Origin: Catenulispora pinistramenti
GTDB taxonomy: Bacteria; Actinomycetota; Actinomycetes; Streptomycetales; Catenulisporaceae
Assembly (NCBI RefSeq): GCF_018274385.1
Contig: NZ_JAAFYZ010000008.1
Coordinates: 1-64,000, forward strand
Direction: 5' to 3'
DNA length: 64,000 bases
A program made the position numbers and the translations under genes. The stretch's first letter is position 1. Every line of letters starts with the position of its first letter. Positions 1 through 6,890 of the stretch are shown here, in pieces. The notes under the pieces were generated by a model. It saw nothing but the letters and a program-made list of their open reading frames with translations. It did no database searches and was not told the origin of the DNA.

Positions 1-3
1 GGG

Positions 4-22
4 AGATGTGTATAGGAGACAG
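4..22 (+). other. Probable Tn5/Nextera mosaic-end adapter remnant
   Basis: AGATGTGTATAGGAGACAG matches the 19-bp Tn5 mosaic end used in tagmentation libraries (AGATGTGTATAAGAGACAG) at 18 of 19 positions. It sits at the very start of the window, preceded by three G. It is best read as untrimmed adapter at a contig end rather than genomic DNA. It also creates an in-frame stop (13-15) upstream of the first gene. Confidence 0.85.
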
Positions 23-87
23 CCCCCGGCACTCCCCCCGCCGCACCCACCGGCGCCGCAACCGGTGCTGCCACCGGAGCCGCCGCG

Positions 88-141
88 GGCGCGGGTGCCG
101 CCGTAGCGGGCGCGGGCGCGGGTGCCGCCGTAGCGGGCGCG
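88..141 (+). repeat. Two tandem copies of a 27-bp unit
   Basis: Positions 88-114 and 115-141 are near-identical 27-bp copies. The period is a multiple of three, and in the frame of the DUF3566 gene downstream each copy encodes an Ala/Gly/Val nonapeptide. This suggests the stretch upstream of 238 may be translated. Confidence 0.7.
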
Positions 142-237
142 GCCGCGTCGATCACGGCAGGTATCTCTGGTCTGGCCGGTCGGCTTTCCGGCGCGGGAGG
201 CCGTCGTACCGGGGCAAGACGCAAGGAAGCGCCTACG

Positions 238-771
238 ATGGGCACCGTGGCGTATCAGCAATCGGAGTCAGCCCAAGGCCAGGCGGGCACCCGCCAGCAG
301 GCCGGCGGCAGCTGGGGCCCCCGCCCGGCGGCCCCGGCCGGCTCCCCCACAGGCGCACCCCGCTACCAGCAGCAGGCCCCCGGCGCCGCACCCCGCGGCC
401 GCAAGGCCCGCCTACGCGTGGCCAAGGTCGACCCCTGGTCGGTGATGAAGACGACCTTCGTCCTCTCGATCGCCTTCGCGGTGGTCTCAGTGGTGGCCGC
501 CGCCCTCCTGTGGTCCGCCCTGAACGCCCTCGGCGTCTTCGACTCCATCAACCGCACCCTGGCCTCAGTGGCCCCGGCGAACCAGCCCAACAGCGTCACC
601 CTCACCTCAGTCCTGTCCTTCGGCAAGGTGATCAGCTTCACCGCCCTGGTGAGCGTGGTGAACATCGTTCTGTTCACCGCCCTGGCCACCCTCGCCGCCT
701 ACCTCTACAACATGTGCTCCTCCCTCGTCGGCGGCGTAGAGGTCACCCTTGCCGACGACACCGCCTCCTGA
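238..771 (+). CDS. DUF3566 domain membrane protein
   Basis: 177 residues. The first 57 or so are rich in Gln, Ala, Gly and Pro. The rest, starting at the R-L-R-V-A-K-V-D-P-W-S-V-M-K segment, matches the actinobacterial DUF3566 family, with two membrane segments (about 70-95 and 135-158) and the C-terminal V-G-G-V-E-V-T-L motif. Its function is unknown; family members usually lie directly after gyrA and before tRNA-Ile, and tRNA-Ile follows here. The ATG at 238 has an AAGGAAG ribosome site about 9 bases upstream, and the resulting length suits the family. The same frame stays open leftward through a 27-bp in-frame repeat to the adapter, so a longer N-terminus lost at the contig end is possible. 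Confidence 0.85.
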   Translation: MGTVAYQQSESAQGQAGTRQQAGGSWGPRPAAPAGSPTGAPRYQQQAPGAAPRGRKARLRVAKVDPWSVMKTTFVLSIAFAVVSVVAAALLWSALNALGVFDSINRTLASVAPANQPNSVTLTSVLSFGKVISFTALVSVVNIVLFTALATLAAYLYNMCSSLVGGVEVTLADDTAS

Positions 772-835
772 CCGCCCCCAAAGCGGTTTTGGGGCACCGC
801 CCCCGGTACGGTAAGCTTCTCGACGTTACCAACCG

Positions 836-909
836 GGGCCTATGGCACAGTTGGTTAGCGCGCCGCCCTGATAAGGCGGAGGTCGGTGGTTCAAGTCCAC
901 CTAGGCCCA
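836..909 (+). tRNA. tRNA-Ile (GAT anticodon)
   Basis: A full cloverleaf can be drawn. The acceptor stem GGGCCTA (836-842) pairs with TAGGCCC (902-908), the anticodon loop reads CTGATAA with anticodon GAT, and the T arm contains GGTTCAAGTCC. The discriminator base is A909. The 3' CCA is not encoded (ACCCC follows). Its position after a DUF3566 gene is the usual one near gyrA in actinobacteria. Confidence 0.97.
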
Positions 910-917
910 CCCCGGTG

Positions 918-954
918 AACAGCCTCGAACTTTTACAGGTTCGAGGCTGTTTTG
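918..954 (+). terminator. Intrinsic terminator after tRNA-Ile
   Basis: AACAGCCTCGAAC (918-930) and its exact complement GTTCGAGGCTGTT (939-951) flank an 8-base loop and are followed by a T run. It ends the tRNA-Ile transcript. Confidence 0.9.
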
Positions 955-1222
955 CGTTTTCTAGGGACGCGCCCCTAGAGGTTGCAGGGACGGGTCCAGC
1001 TTCGACGGAGGAACGTGCCCTCAACCGACTCACGTTGCTGGTTGCTCGAACTGGGTTCGGTGGCTTCGCTTGAAGCTGTAGGCCGCATCGTGGCCCCTTC
1101 CCACCAACCGTTGGCCAAAAGTGACTACCGATAGGTGCACGGACCGGCTGATCAACGCGTACGCTGGCTTTAAAATGTACCGCGAAAAACTCACGTCGAT
1201 CATGTTCGAGAGGAGGCGGAAG
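955..1222. other. Intergenic region, no gene seen
   Basis: No convincing gene. GC content is visibly lower than in the neighbouring core genes. A TAAAAT hexamer at 1171-1176 could be the -10 box of the toxin-antitoxin operon that starts at 1223. I saw no second copy of the tRNA-Ile 3' end that would mark an element boundary. Confidence 0.4.
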
Positions 1223-1420
1223 GTGACTACCGACGCGGCATACGCCCACCACCGCGAACCCCCACGGGAACGAACTCTCGAAGAGATCATTCGTGCCAAA
1301 CGGGCTCGCCCACTGCGTTCAGTAGACGAGTTGATGGCTCCTGATGTGTTTCCCTCTGAAGAAGAGGTTGACGAGTTTGCGCGGGCGTACCACGAGGACC
1401 GTCAGGCCAGCCTAGGCTAG
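1223..1420 (+). CDS. VapB-like antitoxin (putative)
   Basis: 65 residues, acidic at the C-terminus, four bases upstream of a PIN-domain toxin. The GTG start at 1223 is chosen because AGGAGG (1211-1216) lies six bases before it; the frame stays open further upstream but without a comparable ribosome site. The central part (R-T-L-E-E-I-I-R-A-K-R-A-R-P) followed by an acidic segment rich in E-E-E-V-D-E-F resembles the toxin-binding tails of antitoxins. No confident DNA-binding fold is visible, so the assignment rests mainly on gene order. Confidence 0.7.
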   Translation: MTTDAAYAHHREPPRERTLEEIIRAKRARPLRSVDELMAPDVFPSEEEVDEFARAYHEDRQASLG

Positions 1421-1424
1421 GCGT

Positions 1425-1826
1425 ATGCCGCAAGCCGTAGTGATGGACACGGACGTTGCTTCCGCGTCTTTCAAACGCAAGCCGCTACCGCTGCTCGTGA
1501 AGTTGGCGACGATGGACCCGGTCATCACCTTCGTGACGTTTGGCGAGCTGGTGAAGTGGACTGTGCGGCGACATTGGGCGCGGCACAACCGGGTTGCGAT
1601 GGACAACTGGCTGGCAGGCATGCCCGTTCTTGACAGCACCGAAGCCATTGCCCGGACCTGGGGCGCGCTTGCAGCAGCCGCCGACGATCGCGGACGTCCT
1701 CGCCCTCAAAATGACATGTGGATCGCTGCTGCCTGCCTGACGTATGGCATCCCGCTCGCGACACTGAACCTTAAGGATTACCTCGACTTTGAAGCACACC
1801 ATGGGCTTCAACTCGTCAGGGTGTAG
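1425..1826 (+). CDS. PIN-domain ribonuclease toxin, VapC-like
   Basis: 133 residues, the usual length of VapC toxins, which are Mg2+-dependent RNases. The acidic residues expected of a PIN domain are present: Asp8 and Asp10 in M-D-T-D-V-A-S, Glu41 in F-G-E-L-V-K-W, and Asp97 in Q-N-D-M-W-I-A-A, followed by the typical G-I-P-L-A-T-L-N strand and a near C-terminal D-Y-L-D. It starts four bases after the putative antitoxin, so the two are co-transcribed. All active-site acids are intact, so the toxin is probably functional. The specific RNA target cannot be told from sequence. Confidence 0.88.
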   Translation: MPQAVVMDTDVASASFKRKPLPLLVKLATMDPVITFVTFGELVKWTVRRHWARHNRVAMDNWLAGMPVLDSTEAIARTWGALAAAADDRGRPRPQNDMWIAAACLTYGIPLATLNLKDYLDFEAHHGLQLVRV

Positions 1827-1862
1827 TCAGTCGTCTGAGCGCGAGTCAACGGGATACGAAGA

Positions 1863-1892
1863 GACGCCCCCGGTGCGCGTCCCAGGGGCGTC
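1863..1892 (+). terminator. Hairpin after the vapBC-like operon
   Basis: GACGCCCC (1863-1870) and GGGGCGTC (1885-1892) form a perfect 8-bp stem around a 14-base loop, between the toxin and the convergent GntR gene. There is no clear T run, so this is a weak or factor-assisted terminator, possibly serving both strands. Confidence 0.5.
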
Positions 1893-1986
1893 CGTCAGAA
1901 GAAGCGTCAGGCAGCTTGGAGAGCTTGTCCGTCGTCGCCCTCATCGTCGATGACAGTCAGAACGGTCCCCTTGCTGCGAACCGCCC

Positions 1987-2703
1987 TCAGCCGATCGGCG
2001 GCAGCGTCCGCCGATACCGCATCCCATAGAGATGCCCGCCCTTCACCATGACGACGACCTCGACCACGGTCCCGTCCTCCGTGCTGATCGTGCGTAGGGT
2101 GCGCATGACGGGGATGCCGGCGGGGAGTTCGAGGGCTTCGAGTTCTTCGGAGGTCGGTTGGCGGACTTGGATCTCGTCGACGAACTCGTGTTGGGGCAGG
2201 CCCAGGTCGGCTAGTGCGGTTGGGGCGCCGCCGCGGATGCGTTGGGGTCTTTCCAGGGGGCTTCCGGTGGCGATGGGGGTGGGGTAGTAGGACCAGGAGA
2301 GTTCGATGGGGATGTTGTCGCGGATGGTCAGGCGTTTGCGGAGGATGGCTGTTTCTTCGGCGGCCAGGCCGAGGTTGCGTGCCGCGTCCGCGGGTGGGCG
2401 GTCGGGGCCGATGTGGAGCATTACGTAGCGGACGTGGGTGACCGCCGGTTCGAAGTAGGGGGTGGCGTCGATGATCTCGACGCGTTTGGCGCGGATCAGG
2501 AGTGCCTTGCCCTGTTGGCCTTCGACGAAGCCTTCGGCTTTGAGGAGGGCTACTGCGCGTTGGGTGGTGTTGTTGGAGGTGTCGTAGATCTCTTGCAGGC
2601 GCTTGAAGGGCGGCAGCTTCTCGGTGAGGTCGCCGGACAGGATCTTTGCGCGCAGGTCGGCCGCGATCTGCAGGTGGCGGGGTCGGTCGTCGAGGCGTCG
2701 CAT
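1987..2703 (-). CDS. GntR-family regulator with UTRA domain
   Basis: 238 residues. A winged HTH occupies about residues 5-70 (I-A-A-D-L-R-A-K-I-L-S-G-D-L, then T-Q-R-A-V-A-L-L-K-A-E-G-F-V and G-Q-Q-G-K-A). A UTRA effector-binding domain of the HutC type follows from about 85 (L-R-K-R-L-T-I-R, W-S-Y-Y-P, V-M-R-T-L-R-T-I) to the end. It probably represses transcription until a small ligand binds. The ATG lies one base after the stop of a UTRA-only gene, so both are co-transcribed. It resembles the protein encoded at 3474-4190 closely along its length, so the locus arose by duplication. Regulators of this class (KorSA of pSAM2-type elements is one) are common on actinobacterial mobile elements. 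Confidence 0.92.
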   Translation of the reverse strand: MRRLDDRPRHLQIAADLRAKILSGDLTEKLPPFKRLQEIYDTSNNTTQRAVALLKAEGFVEGQQGKALLIRAKRVEIIDATPYFEPAVTHVRYVMLHIGPDRPPADAARNLGLAAEETAILRKRLTIRDNIPIELSWSYYPTPIATGSPLERPQRIRGGAPTALADLGLPQHEFVDEIQVRQPTSEELEALELPAGIPVMRTLRTISTEDGTVVEVVVMVKGGHLYGMRYRRTLPPIG

Positions 2704-2704
2704 G

Positions 2705-3238
2705 TCAGGGCTCGACTACGACGCGGTGGTGGAGGGTGCGTCCGGTGGGGATCATGACGATCTCCGTTGCCTCGAATGGTGCGCCGGCCGCGGTCTTCAC
2801 GACTCGGCGGATGCGGACCACGCGGGTGTTCGGCTTGATCTCCAGGAGGGCGGCCTCGGCCTTTGTCGGGTGTCCGGCGAGGTCCACCGCTTCGTCGGCG
2901 TGGTCGGCGACGTAGCCCAGGTGTGCCAGCAGGGTGACCGCGCCGCCGGGGATGCGGTTGGGGTGCTCCAGGGCGGTGTGGTCGGCGATTTCGAGGGGAT
3001 AGAAGGAATCCGTGAGCTCGACGGGGTGGTCGCCGAGGTACATGGTGCGGCGTCTGGCGACGACCGTTCCGGCGATCGGGACGCCGAGTGCGTCCGCGAC
3101 CCAGTCCGGCGGGGTGACGCGGGTCGCGCCACGAAGCTTCTGGGAGCCGTGGCCGCCGGCTGCCCGTGTGGCTTGTGCCCAGGTGTCCCCACCACTCGGC
3201 GTGAGATAGGACGCGGTGTCGTCGACCCCTCGTTCCAT
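2705..3238 (-). CDS. UTRA-domain protein lacking a DNA-binding domain
   Basis: 177 residues. From about residue 38 the protein reads as a UTRA effector domain (T-R-V-T-P-P-D-W-V-A-D-A-L-G-V-P, then A-R-R-R-T-M-Y-L-G-D-H-P-V-E-L, S-F-Y-P-L-E-I-A, and V-R-I-R-R-V). No winged-HTH precedes it; the first 35 residues look disordered. The ATG at 3238 has a GGAAGGGAAG ribosome site just upstream; an earlier in-frame ATG (3328) would add only low-complexity sequence. It is followed by a full GntR/UTRA gene after one base. A truncated paralog or a ligand-sensing partner that forms heterodimers with the complete regulator are both possible. Confidence 0.8.
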   Translation of the reverse strand: MERGVDDTASYLTPSGGDTWAQATRAAGGHGSQKLRGATRVTPPDWVADALGVPIAGTVVARRRTMYLGDHPVELTDSFYPLEIADHTALEHPNRIPGGAVTLLAHLGYVADHADEAVDLAGHPTKAEAALLEIKPNTRVVRIRRVVKTAAGAPFEATEIVMIPTGRTLHHRVVVEP

Positions 3239-3262
3239 CGCTTCCCTTCCTCGGGTGCCTGA

Positions 3263-3276
3263 GCGACACAGTAGCA
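3263..3276 (-). promoter_or_regulatory. Conserved promoter/operator motif, copy 1
   Basis: GCGACACAGTAGCA here is repeated exactly at 4238-4251, upstream of the second GntR gene. Read on the minus strand it is TGCTACTGTGTCGC, with TACTGT as a plausible -10 box. It begins 25 bases before the UTRA-only gene. Sharing by two paralogous repressor units suggests a common promoter and operator. Confidence 0.5.
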
Positions 3277-3473
3277 ACGGCCCAGGGAAATGGGCGGTGC
3301 GTGCCGCACCGCAGCGGGGCTGATGCACTCGACTAGGTCGGTACCGTCAGTACCCTGTGATCGCAGTCGACGGATACTGTCATGCGATCGCTGGCGGCTG
3401 TGGCAGCCGCCCCTGAGGTTACTGAGACGGCAGTATTGCCTGACGCGCGCTCCGGAATGACGCGCGCTCGGAA

Positions 3474-4190
3474 TCAGGCCGACGGCGGCAGCGTCTGCTG
3501 GTAGCGCACGGCGTACAGGTGACCGCTGGTGATCATCACCGTCACCTCGAGCACGGCTCCGCTCGCGTCGGTGATCGTGCGAAGCGTGCGCATGACCGGG
3601 ATCTCGTCCGGCAACTCCAGCGTCTGGAGCTCTTCGGTCGTCGGTTCGCGGACCTGGATCTCATCGACGAGTCCGTGCTGCTCATAGCCCAGGGCGGCCA
3701 GGACGGTCGGGCCGCTCGTCAGGTCGCGCTGCTGGTGGTCCAGCGCGGTGCCGGTGACGACCGCCTCCGGGTAGTACGACCATTCGATCTCGACCGGCTC
3801 GTCGTCGCGGAGCATCAGGCGCTTGCGGAGCAGGGCGGTTTCGCCGTCGGCCAGGCCCAGCTTCTGGGCGGCGTCTGTCGGCGGGCGTTCGTGGCCGACG
3901 TGCAGGACCTGGTAGGTGATCGTGGCGGTCGGCGGCTCGAGTTGGGATGAGGCGTCGACGATCTGGATCCGGTCGGAGCGGATGATCAGGGCTTTGCCCT
4001 GGCGGCCCTCGACGAAGCCCTCCGCCTTGAGCATGGCGACCGCCCGCTGGGCGGTGTTGATGGAGGTGCTGTACAGGACTTTCAGCCGCTCGAAGGTCGG
4101 CAGGGTACCGGTGATGTCGCCGGAGAGGATCTTCGCGCGAAGGTCGGCGGCGATCTGCGCGGACTGGGGACGGTCGTCGACGCGCTTCAT
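3474..4190 (-). CDS. GntR-family regulator with UTRA domain (paralog)
   Basis: 238 residues, same length and architecture as the gene at 1987-2703. The HTH covers about residues 5-70 (I-A-A-D-L-R-A-K-I-L-S-G-D-I, then A-Q-R-A-V-A-M-L-K-A-E-G-F-V) and the UTRA domain the rest (L-R-K-R-L-M-L-R-D-D-E-P, W-S-Y-Y-P-E-A, V-M-R-T-L-R-T-I). The ATG at 4190 is preceded by AAAGGAGGGG about 12 bases upstream. It is divergent from the small-protein/ATPase/XRE operon starting at 4414 and probably regulates itself and that operon. The frame is open far beyond 4190, but that part is antisense to the operon and not coding-like. Confidence 0.93.
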   Translation of the reverse strand: MKRVDDRPQSAQIAADLRAKILSGDITGTLPTFERLKVLYSTSINTAQRAVAMLKAEGFVEGRQGKALIIRSDRIQIVDASSQLEPPTATITYQVLHVGHERPPTDAAQKLGLADGETALLRKRLMLRDDEPVEIEWSYYPEAVVTGTALDHQQRDLTSGPTVLAALGYEQHGLVDEIQVREPTTEELQTLELPDEIPVMRTLRTITDASGAVLEVTVMITSGHLYAVRYQQTLPPSA

Positions 4191-4237
4191 GTGTCGCAGG
4201 CCCCTCCTTTCATCAGATCCCTTCCATGCCCACCTCA

Positions 4238-4251
4238 GCGACACAGTAGCA
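4238..4251 (-). promoter_or_regulatory. Conserved promoter/operator motif, copy 2
   Basis: Exact copy of the 14-bp motif at 3263-3276, located 48 bases upstream of the GntR start at 4190. Within the 223-bp divergent region between the GntR gene and the 4414 operon there is also GGTACTG-N6-CAGTAACC (about 4315-4334), an imperfect dyad that could be an operator. Confidence 0.5.
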
Positions 4252-4413
4252 GCACTACGCCGGTATGCGGCGTTCGCGGGCGGGACGTGGCAATTACCCC
4301 GTTGTCCTTGTTGAGGTACTGCAAAATCAGTAACCTGAGGTGCGCCTCTGCGGTCGGAAGCTAACGGCGCGTCACGACATCGCATGGCACGTTCCGCCGA
4401 AAGGAGACCGAAG

Positions 4414-4623
4414 GTGCCTCGATTCGAGTTCAAATACGCAGCAGACCTCATGGTGGGAGATTGGGCCCAGATCGACGGGACGTGGGCGGAAGTCCTGGGG
4501 TGCGCGACGGATCCGAACGGGTGGACCCGCCTCACCCTGGAGGGGTTTCCGCTGCCTGAGACGATCCTGCACGGCACGGTCGAGGTGCCCTGGTCGCGGA
4601 CCAGCCCGGCGGGTGCGCGGTGA
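4414..4623 (+). CDS. Small protein of unknown function, SH3-like pattern
   Basis: 69 residues, first gene of a four-gene operon. The GTG at 4414 is chosen because AAAGGAGA (4400-4407) sits six bases upstream; an in-frame ATG at 4384 has no ribosome site. The pattern L-M-V-G-D-W-A-Q-I-D-G-T-W-A-E-V followed by short predicted beta strands looks like a small beta barrel. A similar pattern (L-K-P-G-Q-W-V-H-L-D ... W-Y-E-V) occurs in the protein at 25117 on the integrated element. Function not known. Its end overlaps the next start (GTGA). Confidence 0.75.
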   Translation: MPRFEFKYAADLMVGDWAQIDGTWAEVLGCATDPNGWTRLTLEGFPLPETILHGTVEVPWSRTSPAGAR

Positions 4624-5081
4624 GGCGCCCGCCGGACATCGGGGCCTTCCTGGCCCAGCACAGCGACGCGCGGGTGATCGGCCGGGTGCCGGCGATGTTC
4701 GGGATCGCCGTGAGCCAGGCCGAGGCGGAGTTCCAGCAGCGGCTGCTCGCCGCGGGCTACTCCGGCAGCTACCTCGCGCTGCTGGGCCTGGCGGCGACCC
4801 TGACCTTCGACGCCGGGGAGTACTTCCCGGCCGGTGACGCGAGCCGGCGTGACCAGGGTGAGTGGCACGGCTACCACCGGGGTCTGCAGACCTCGCTCGC
4901 CTGTCTGGTGATGCACGAGACCGGCTGCAACCCGCGCCAGGCCGCCCTGCTGGTGGCCGAACACACCGAGGCGTTGATCCGGTGCCGGTGGACCAACCAG
5001 CCAGTCGAGGACCAGCCAGTCGAGGACCAGCCGAGCAAGGACCAGCCGGCCGAGGACCAGCCGCCCAAGGGTGGTGGGTGA
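4620..5081 (+). CDS. Hypothetical protein with C-terminal QPxxD repeats
   Basis: 153 residues, GTG start overlapping the preceding stop by four bases. Residues 1-125 look like a mostly helical soluble domain (V-I-G-R-V-P-A-M-F-G-I-A-V-S-Q-A-E-A-E-F) with a cysteine-containing segment around 95-105. Residues 127-151 are a charged tail built from five 15-bp tandem repeats encoding Q-P-V-E-D-like pentapeptides (4998-5072), a pattern prone to slippage. I do not recognise the family. Operon position between a small beta protein and an RsbW-like ATPase suggests a regulatory rather than metabolic role. Confidence 0.75.
   Translation: MRRPPDIGAFLAQHSDARVIGRVPAMFGIAVSQAEAEFQQRLLAAGYSGSYLALLGLAATLTFDAGEYFPAGDASRRDQGEWHGYHRGLQTSLACLVMHETGCNPRQAALLVAEHTEALIRCRWTNQPVEDQPVEDQPSKDQPAEDQPPKGGG
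4998..5072 (+). repeat. Five 15-bp tandem repeats inside a gene
   Basis: Units at 4998-5012, 5013-5027, 5028-5042, 5043-5057 and 5058-5072 follow CAGCC(A/G)xxxxAGGAC. They encode Q-P-x-x-D pentapeptides at the C-terminus of the protein at 4620-5081. The first two copies are identical. Confidence 0.85.
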
Positions 5082-5084
5082 GAC

Positions 5085-5567
5085 ATGGAGATCTGGTCGA
5101 AGGAGTTCGCAGGCCGGCCCGAGTGCCTGGTCGACGCCCGGAAGTTCACCTATGCCGTGCTCGACGGCTGCGACGCCGCGCACACTGTCGCCTTGGTCGC
5201 CGACGAGCTGGCCGGCAACGCGATCAAGCACACCGCCTCTGGCAGGCCCGGAGGGGAGTTCGTCCTGCGGCTGGCCCGGTTCGGCAACCGGTGCCGGGTG
5301 CGGGTCGATGATCAGGGCGGGCCCTCGACACCGGCTGTGTACGTGGCCGACGACGCGGATGAGGCCGGGCGCGGCCTGACCATCGTCAGCGCGCTGTCCG
5401 CCAACTGGGGCGTCGACGGCGACGAGAACGCCAGGTCGGTCTGGGCCGACATCACCTTCGACGAGACCCCGGCGATACCCAAGCCCGGCGGCCCGGCCGC
5501 CGGTCTCCCCTCTCAGATGAGTGCGAAAAGAAGGGTCGGCATGACGACGGACGACAGGAAGCGTTGA
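5085..5567 (+). CDS. RsbW/SpoIIAB-like ATP-binding protein
   Basis: 160 residues with a GHKL-type ATPase fold (HATPase_c_2). The N box is visible as D-E-L-A-G-N-A-I-K-H-T with Glu41 and Asn45, the first glycine box as V-D-D-Q-G-G-P, and the second as G-R-G-L-T-I-V-S-A-L. Stand-alone domains of this kind act as anti-sigma kinases or partners of XRE-DUF5753 proteins in actinobacteria. The start lies three bases after the previous stop, with GGTGGGTGAG upstream. It matches the paralog at 10357-11235 residue for residue around the N box (same Glu41 and Asn45). The following XRE gene overlaps it by one base. Confidence 0.88.
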   Translation: MEIWSKEFAGRPECLVDARKFTYAVLDGCDAAHTVALVADELAGNAIKHTASGRPGGEFVLRLARFGNRCRVRVDDQGGPSTPAVYVADDADEAGRGLTIVSALSANWGVDGDENARSVWADITFDETPAIPKPGGPAAGLPSQMSAKRRVGMTTDDRKR

Positions 5568-6163
5568 TGGCGTTGCGTGCTGACCATGCGGCGGAGCGGA
5601 CCTTCGCGCGGATCGTCGACGGTCTGCGGTCCGCCCGCCTGCAGGCCGGGATCTCTCAGAACGCGCTGTCGGCCGGCTTGCCGGTGCGGGGCAGGGCGAT
5701 CTCCGAATGGGAGACCGGGGCGATAGAGCCGACCTTGGGGCACCTGATCCTGTGGTCGCGATTGCTGGGCCGGCGCCTGGTGATCGTCGGCCGGGAGGGC
5801 GATCTGCGGATCGGCCCGTCGCGGCCGCGGCCCGGGGAATCGTCGGAGATGTTCGAGCGCCGGCGCTTGGCCGTCCCCTTACGGAATCGCAGGCTGGCGC
5901 TAGGGATGGGACAGGGGGAGCTGGGCCGGCTGGTCGGTGTCAGCCGGGACTCGATCCAGCGCTGGGAGCTGGTCCGGGTACCGCCACGGCCGATCGCGCA
6001 CGTCGTGTGGGCCCAGCGGCTCGGCTACACGCTGGACGTGTGGCCCGTCGCCGCGGTCGCCGACGGCCTCTCGCGGGTCCGGAACGCAGGTCCCGCCGCC
6101 GCCGGTTTGCCCGCCGGCGATCAAGCCTCCTACGCTCGGCGCCATGGACGAAACACCAGGTGA
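5567..6163 (+). CDS. XRE-type regulator with two HTH domains
   Basis: 198 residues. Two helix-turn-helix segments are recognisable. The first is at about 15-60 (L-R-S-A-R-L-Q-A-G-I-S-Q-N-A-L-S, then I-S-E-W-E-T-G). The second is at about 105-150 (R-N-R-R-L-A-L-G-M-G-Q-G-E-L-G, then S-I-Q-R-W-E). The ATG at 5567 has AGGAAG (5556-5561) five bases upstream and overlaps the ATPase stop by one base; a TTG one codon earlier is less likely. The tandem-HTH layout without a DUF5753 effector domain differs from the XRE proteins at 11335 and 12374. It closes the operon. Confidence 0.85.
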   Translation: MALRADHAAERTFARIVDGLRSARLQAGISQNALSAGLPVRGRAISEWETGAIEPTLGHLILWSRLLGRRLVIVGREGDLRIGPSRPRPGESSEMFERRRLAVPLRNRRLALGMGQGELGRLVGVSRDSIQRWELVRVPPRPIAHVVWAQRLGYTLDVWPVAAVADGLSRVRNAGPAAAGLPAGDQASYARRHGRNTR

Positions 6164-6172
6164 GGGTTTGCG

Positions 6173-6856
6173 ATGACCGGGTCGGTCTTCCTTGCGGGCG
6201 GCGGTGGCGCCGAAGACTCGGTGCCGCTGGATTCGGCGTTCGCCGCGGCGCTCGGCTCCGGTCCGCTCTGGTACTGGCCGGTCGCGATGGATCCGGCCGA
6301 GCGGGCTTACGCCGACTGCCTCGACTGGCTGGCCGGGGTGTTCGGGCCGCTCGGCGTGACCGACGTCGATATGTGGGAAGGCCGTGGCACCGGTCTGGCC
6401 GAGCGCCTTCCGGACTACCGTGGCGTCTACATCGGTGGCGGCAACACGTTCCGTCTGCTCGATCTGGTGCGGCGCAACGGTCTCCTGCCCGCGCTGCAAG
6501 AGTTCATTGAGAACGGCGGCGTCGTCTACGGAGGCAGCGCCGGTGCGGCATTGCTGGGCGCCGACATCTCGACCATCGCGCATATCGACCCTGATCCGTA
6601 TGGCACGACCGACACCCGCGGGCTTGATCGCATCGCGGGGTACGGGGTGTTCGTCCACCACCGGCCTTCGGAGGTGCCGCGTGCTCGGGATTGGGCACGA
6701 ATGAACCACCGTCCCGTCGTCGCTCTGCATGAGCGAGCCGGAGCGGTGGTCACTGATGGTCGGCTGACCTCGGTCGGTTTCGAACCGGTGGAGATCATCG
6801 GTGCCGGGACGCTCGGAGTGCAGAGTGTGCGGCCGGGCGAAAGCGTTGCGCTGTAA
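6173..6856 (+). CDS. Peptidase S51 / class I glutamine amidotransferase-like protein
   Basis: 227 residues. The fold of dipeptidase E-like proteins is indicated by Y-I-G-G-G-N-T-F-R-L-L-D (about 86-97) and the nucleophile elbow G-G-S-A-G-A (about 119-124), where Ser is the expected nucleophile. Some relatives cleave aspartyl dipeptides or cyanophycin-derived peptides; others are uncharacterised. The start lies nine bases after the XRE gene on the same strand, so it may be the last gene of that operon. A strong hairpin follows at 6962-6991. Confidence 0.82.
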   Translation: MTGSVFLAGGGGAEDSVPLDSAFAAALGSGPLWYWPVAMDPAERAYADCLDWLAGVFGPLGVTDVDMWEGRGTGLAERLPDYRGVYIGGGNTFRLLDLVRRNGLLPALQEFIENGGVVYGGSAGAALLGADISTIAHIDPDPYGTTDTRGLDRIAGYGVFVHHRPSEVPRARDWARMNHRPVVALHERAGAVVTDGRLTSVGFEPVEIIGAGTLGVQSVRPGESVAL

Positions 6857-6890
6857 GGGCTTTGGGTCCTGACGCTGATCTGTCCCGGCC

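Noticed and set aside
6-1073. Long plus-strand frame covering the first kilobase
   Set aside because: It is Arg/Pro-rich, runs through the DUF3566 gene in another frame and through tRNA-Ile, and starts inside adapter sequence.
4191-5231. N-terminal extension of the GntR protein at 3474-4190
   Set aside because: The frame stays open to 5231 but is antisense to the small-protein operon, and the ATG at 4190 already gives a complete GntR start with a ribosome site.
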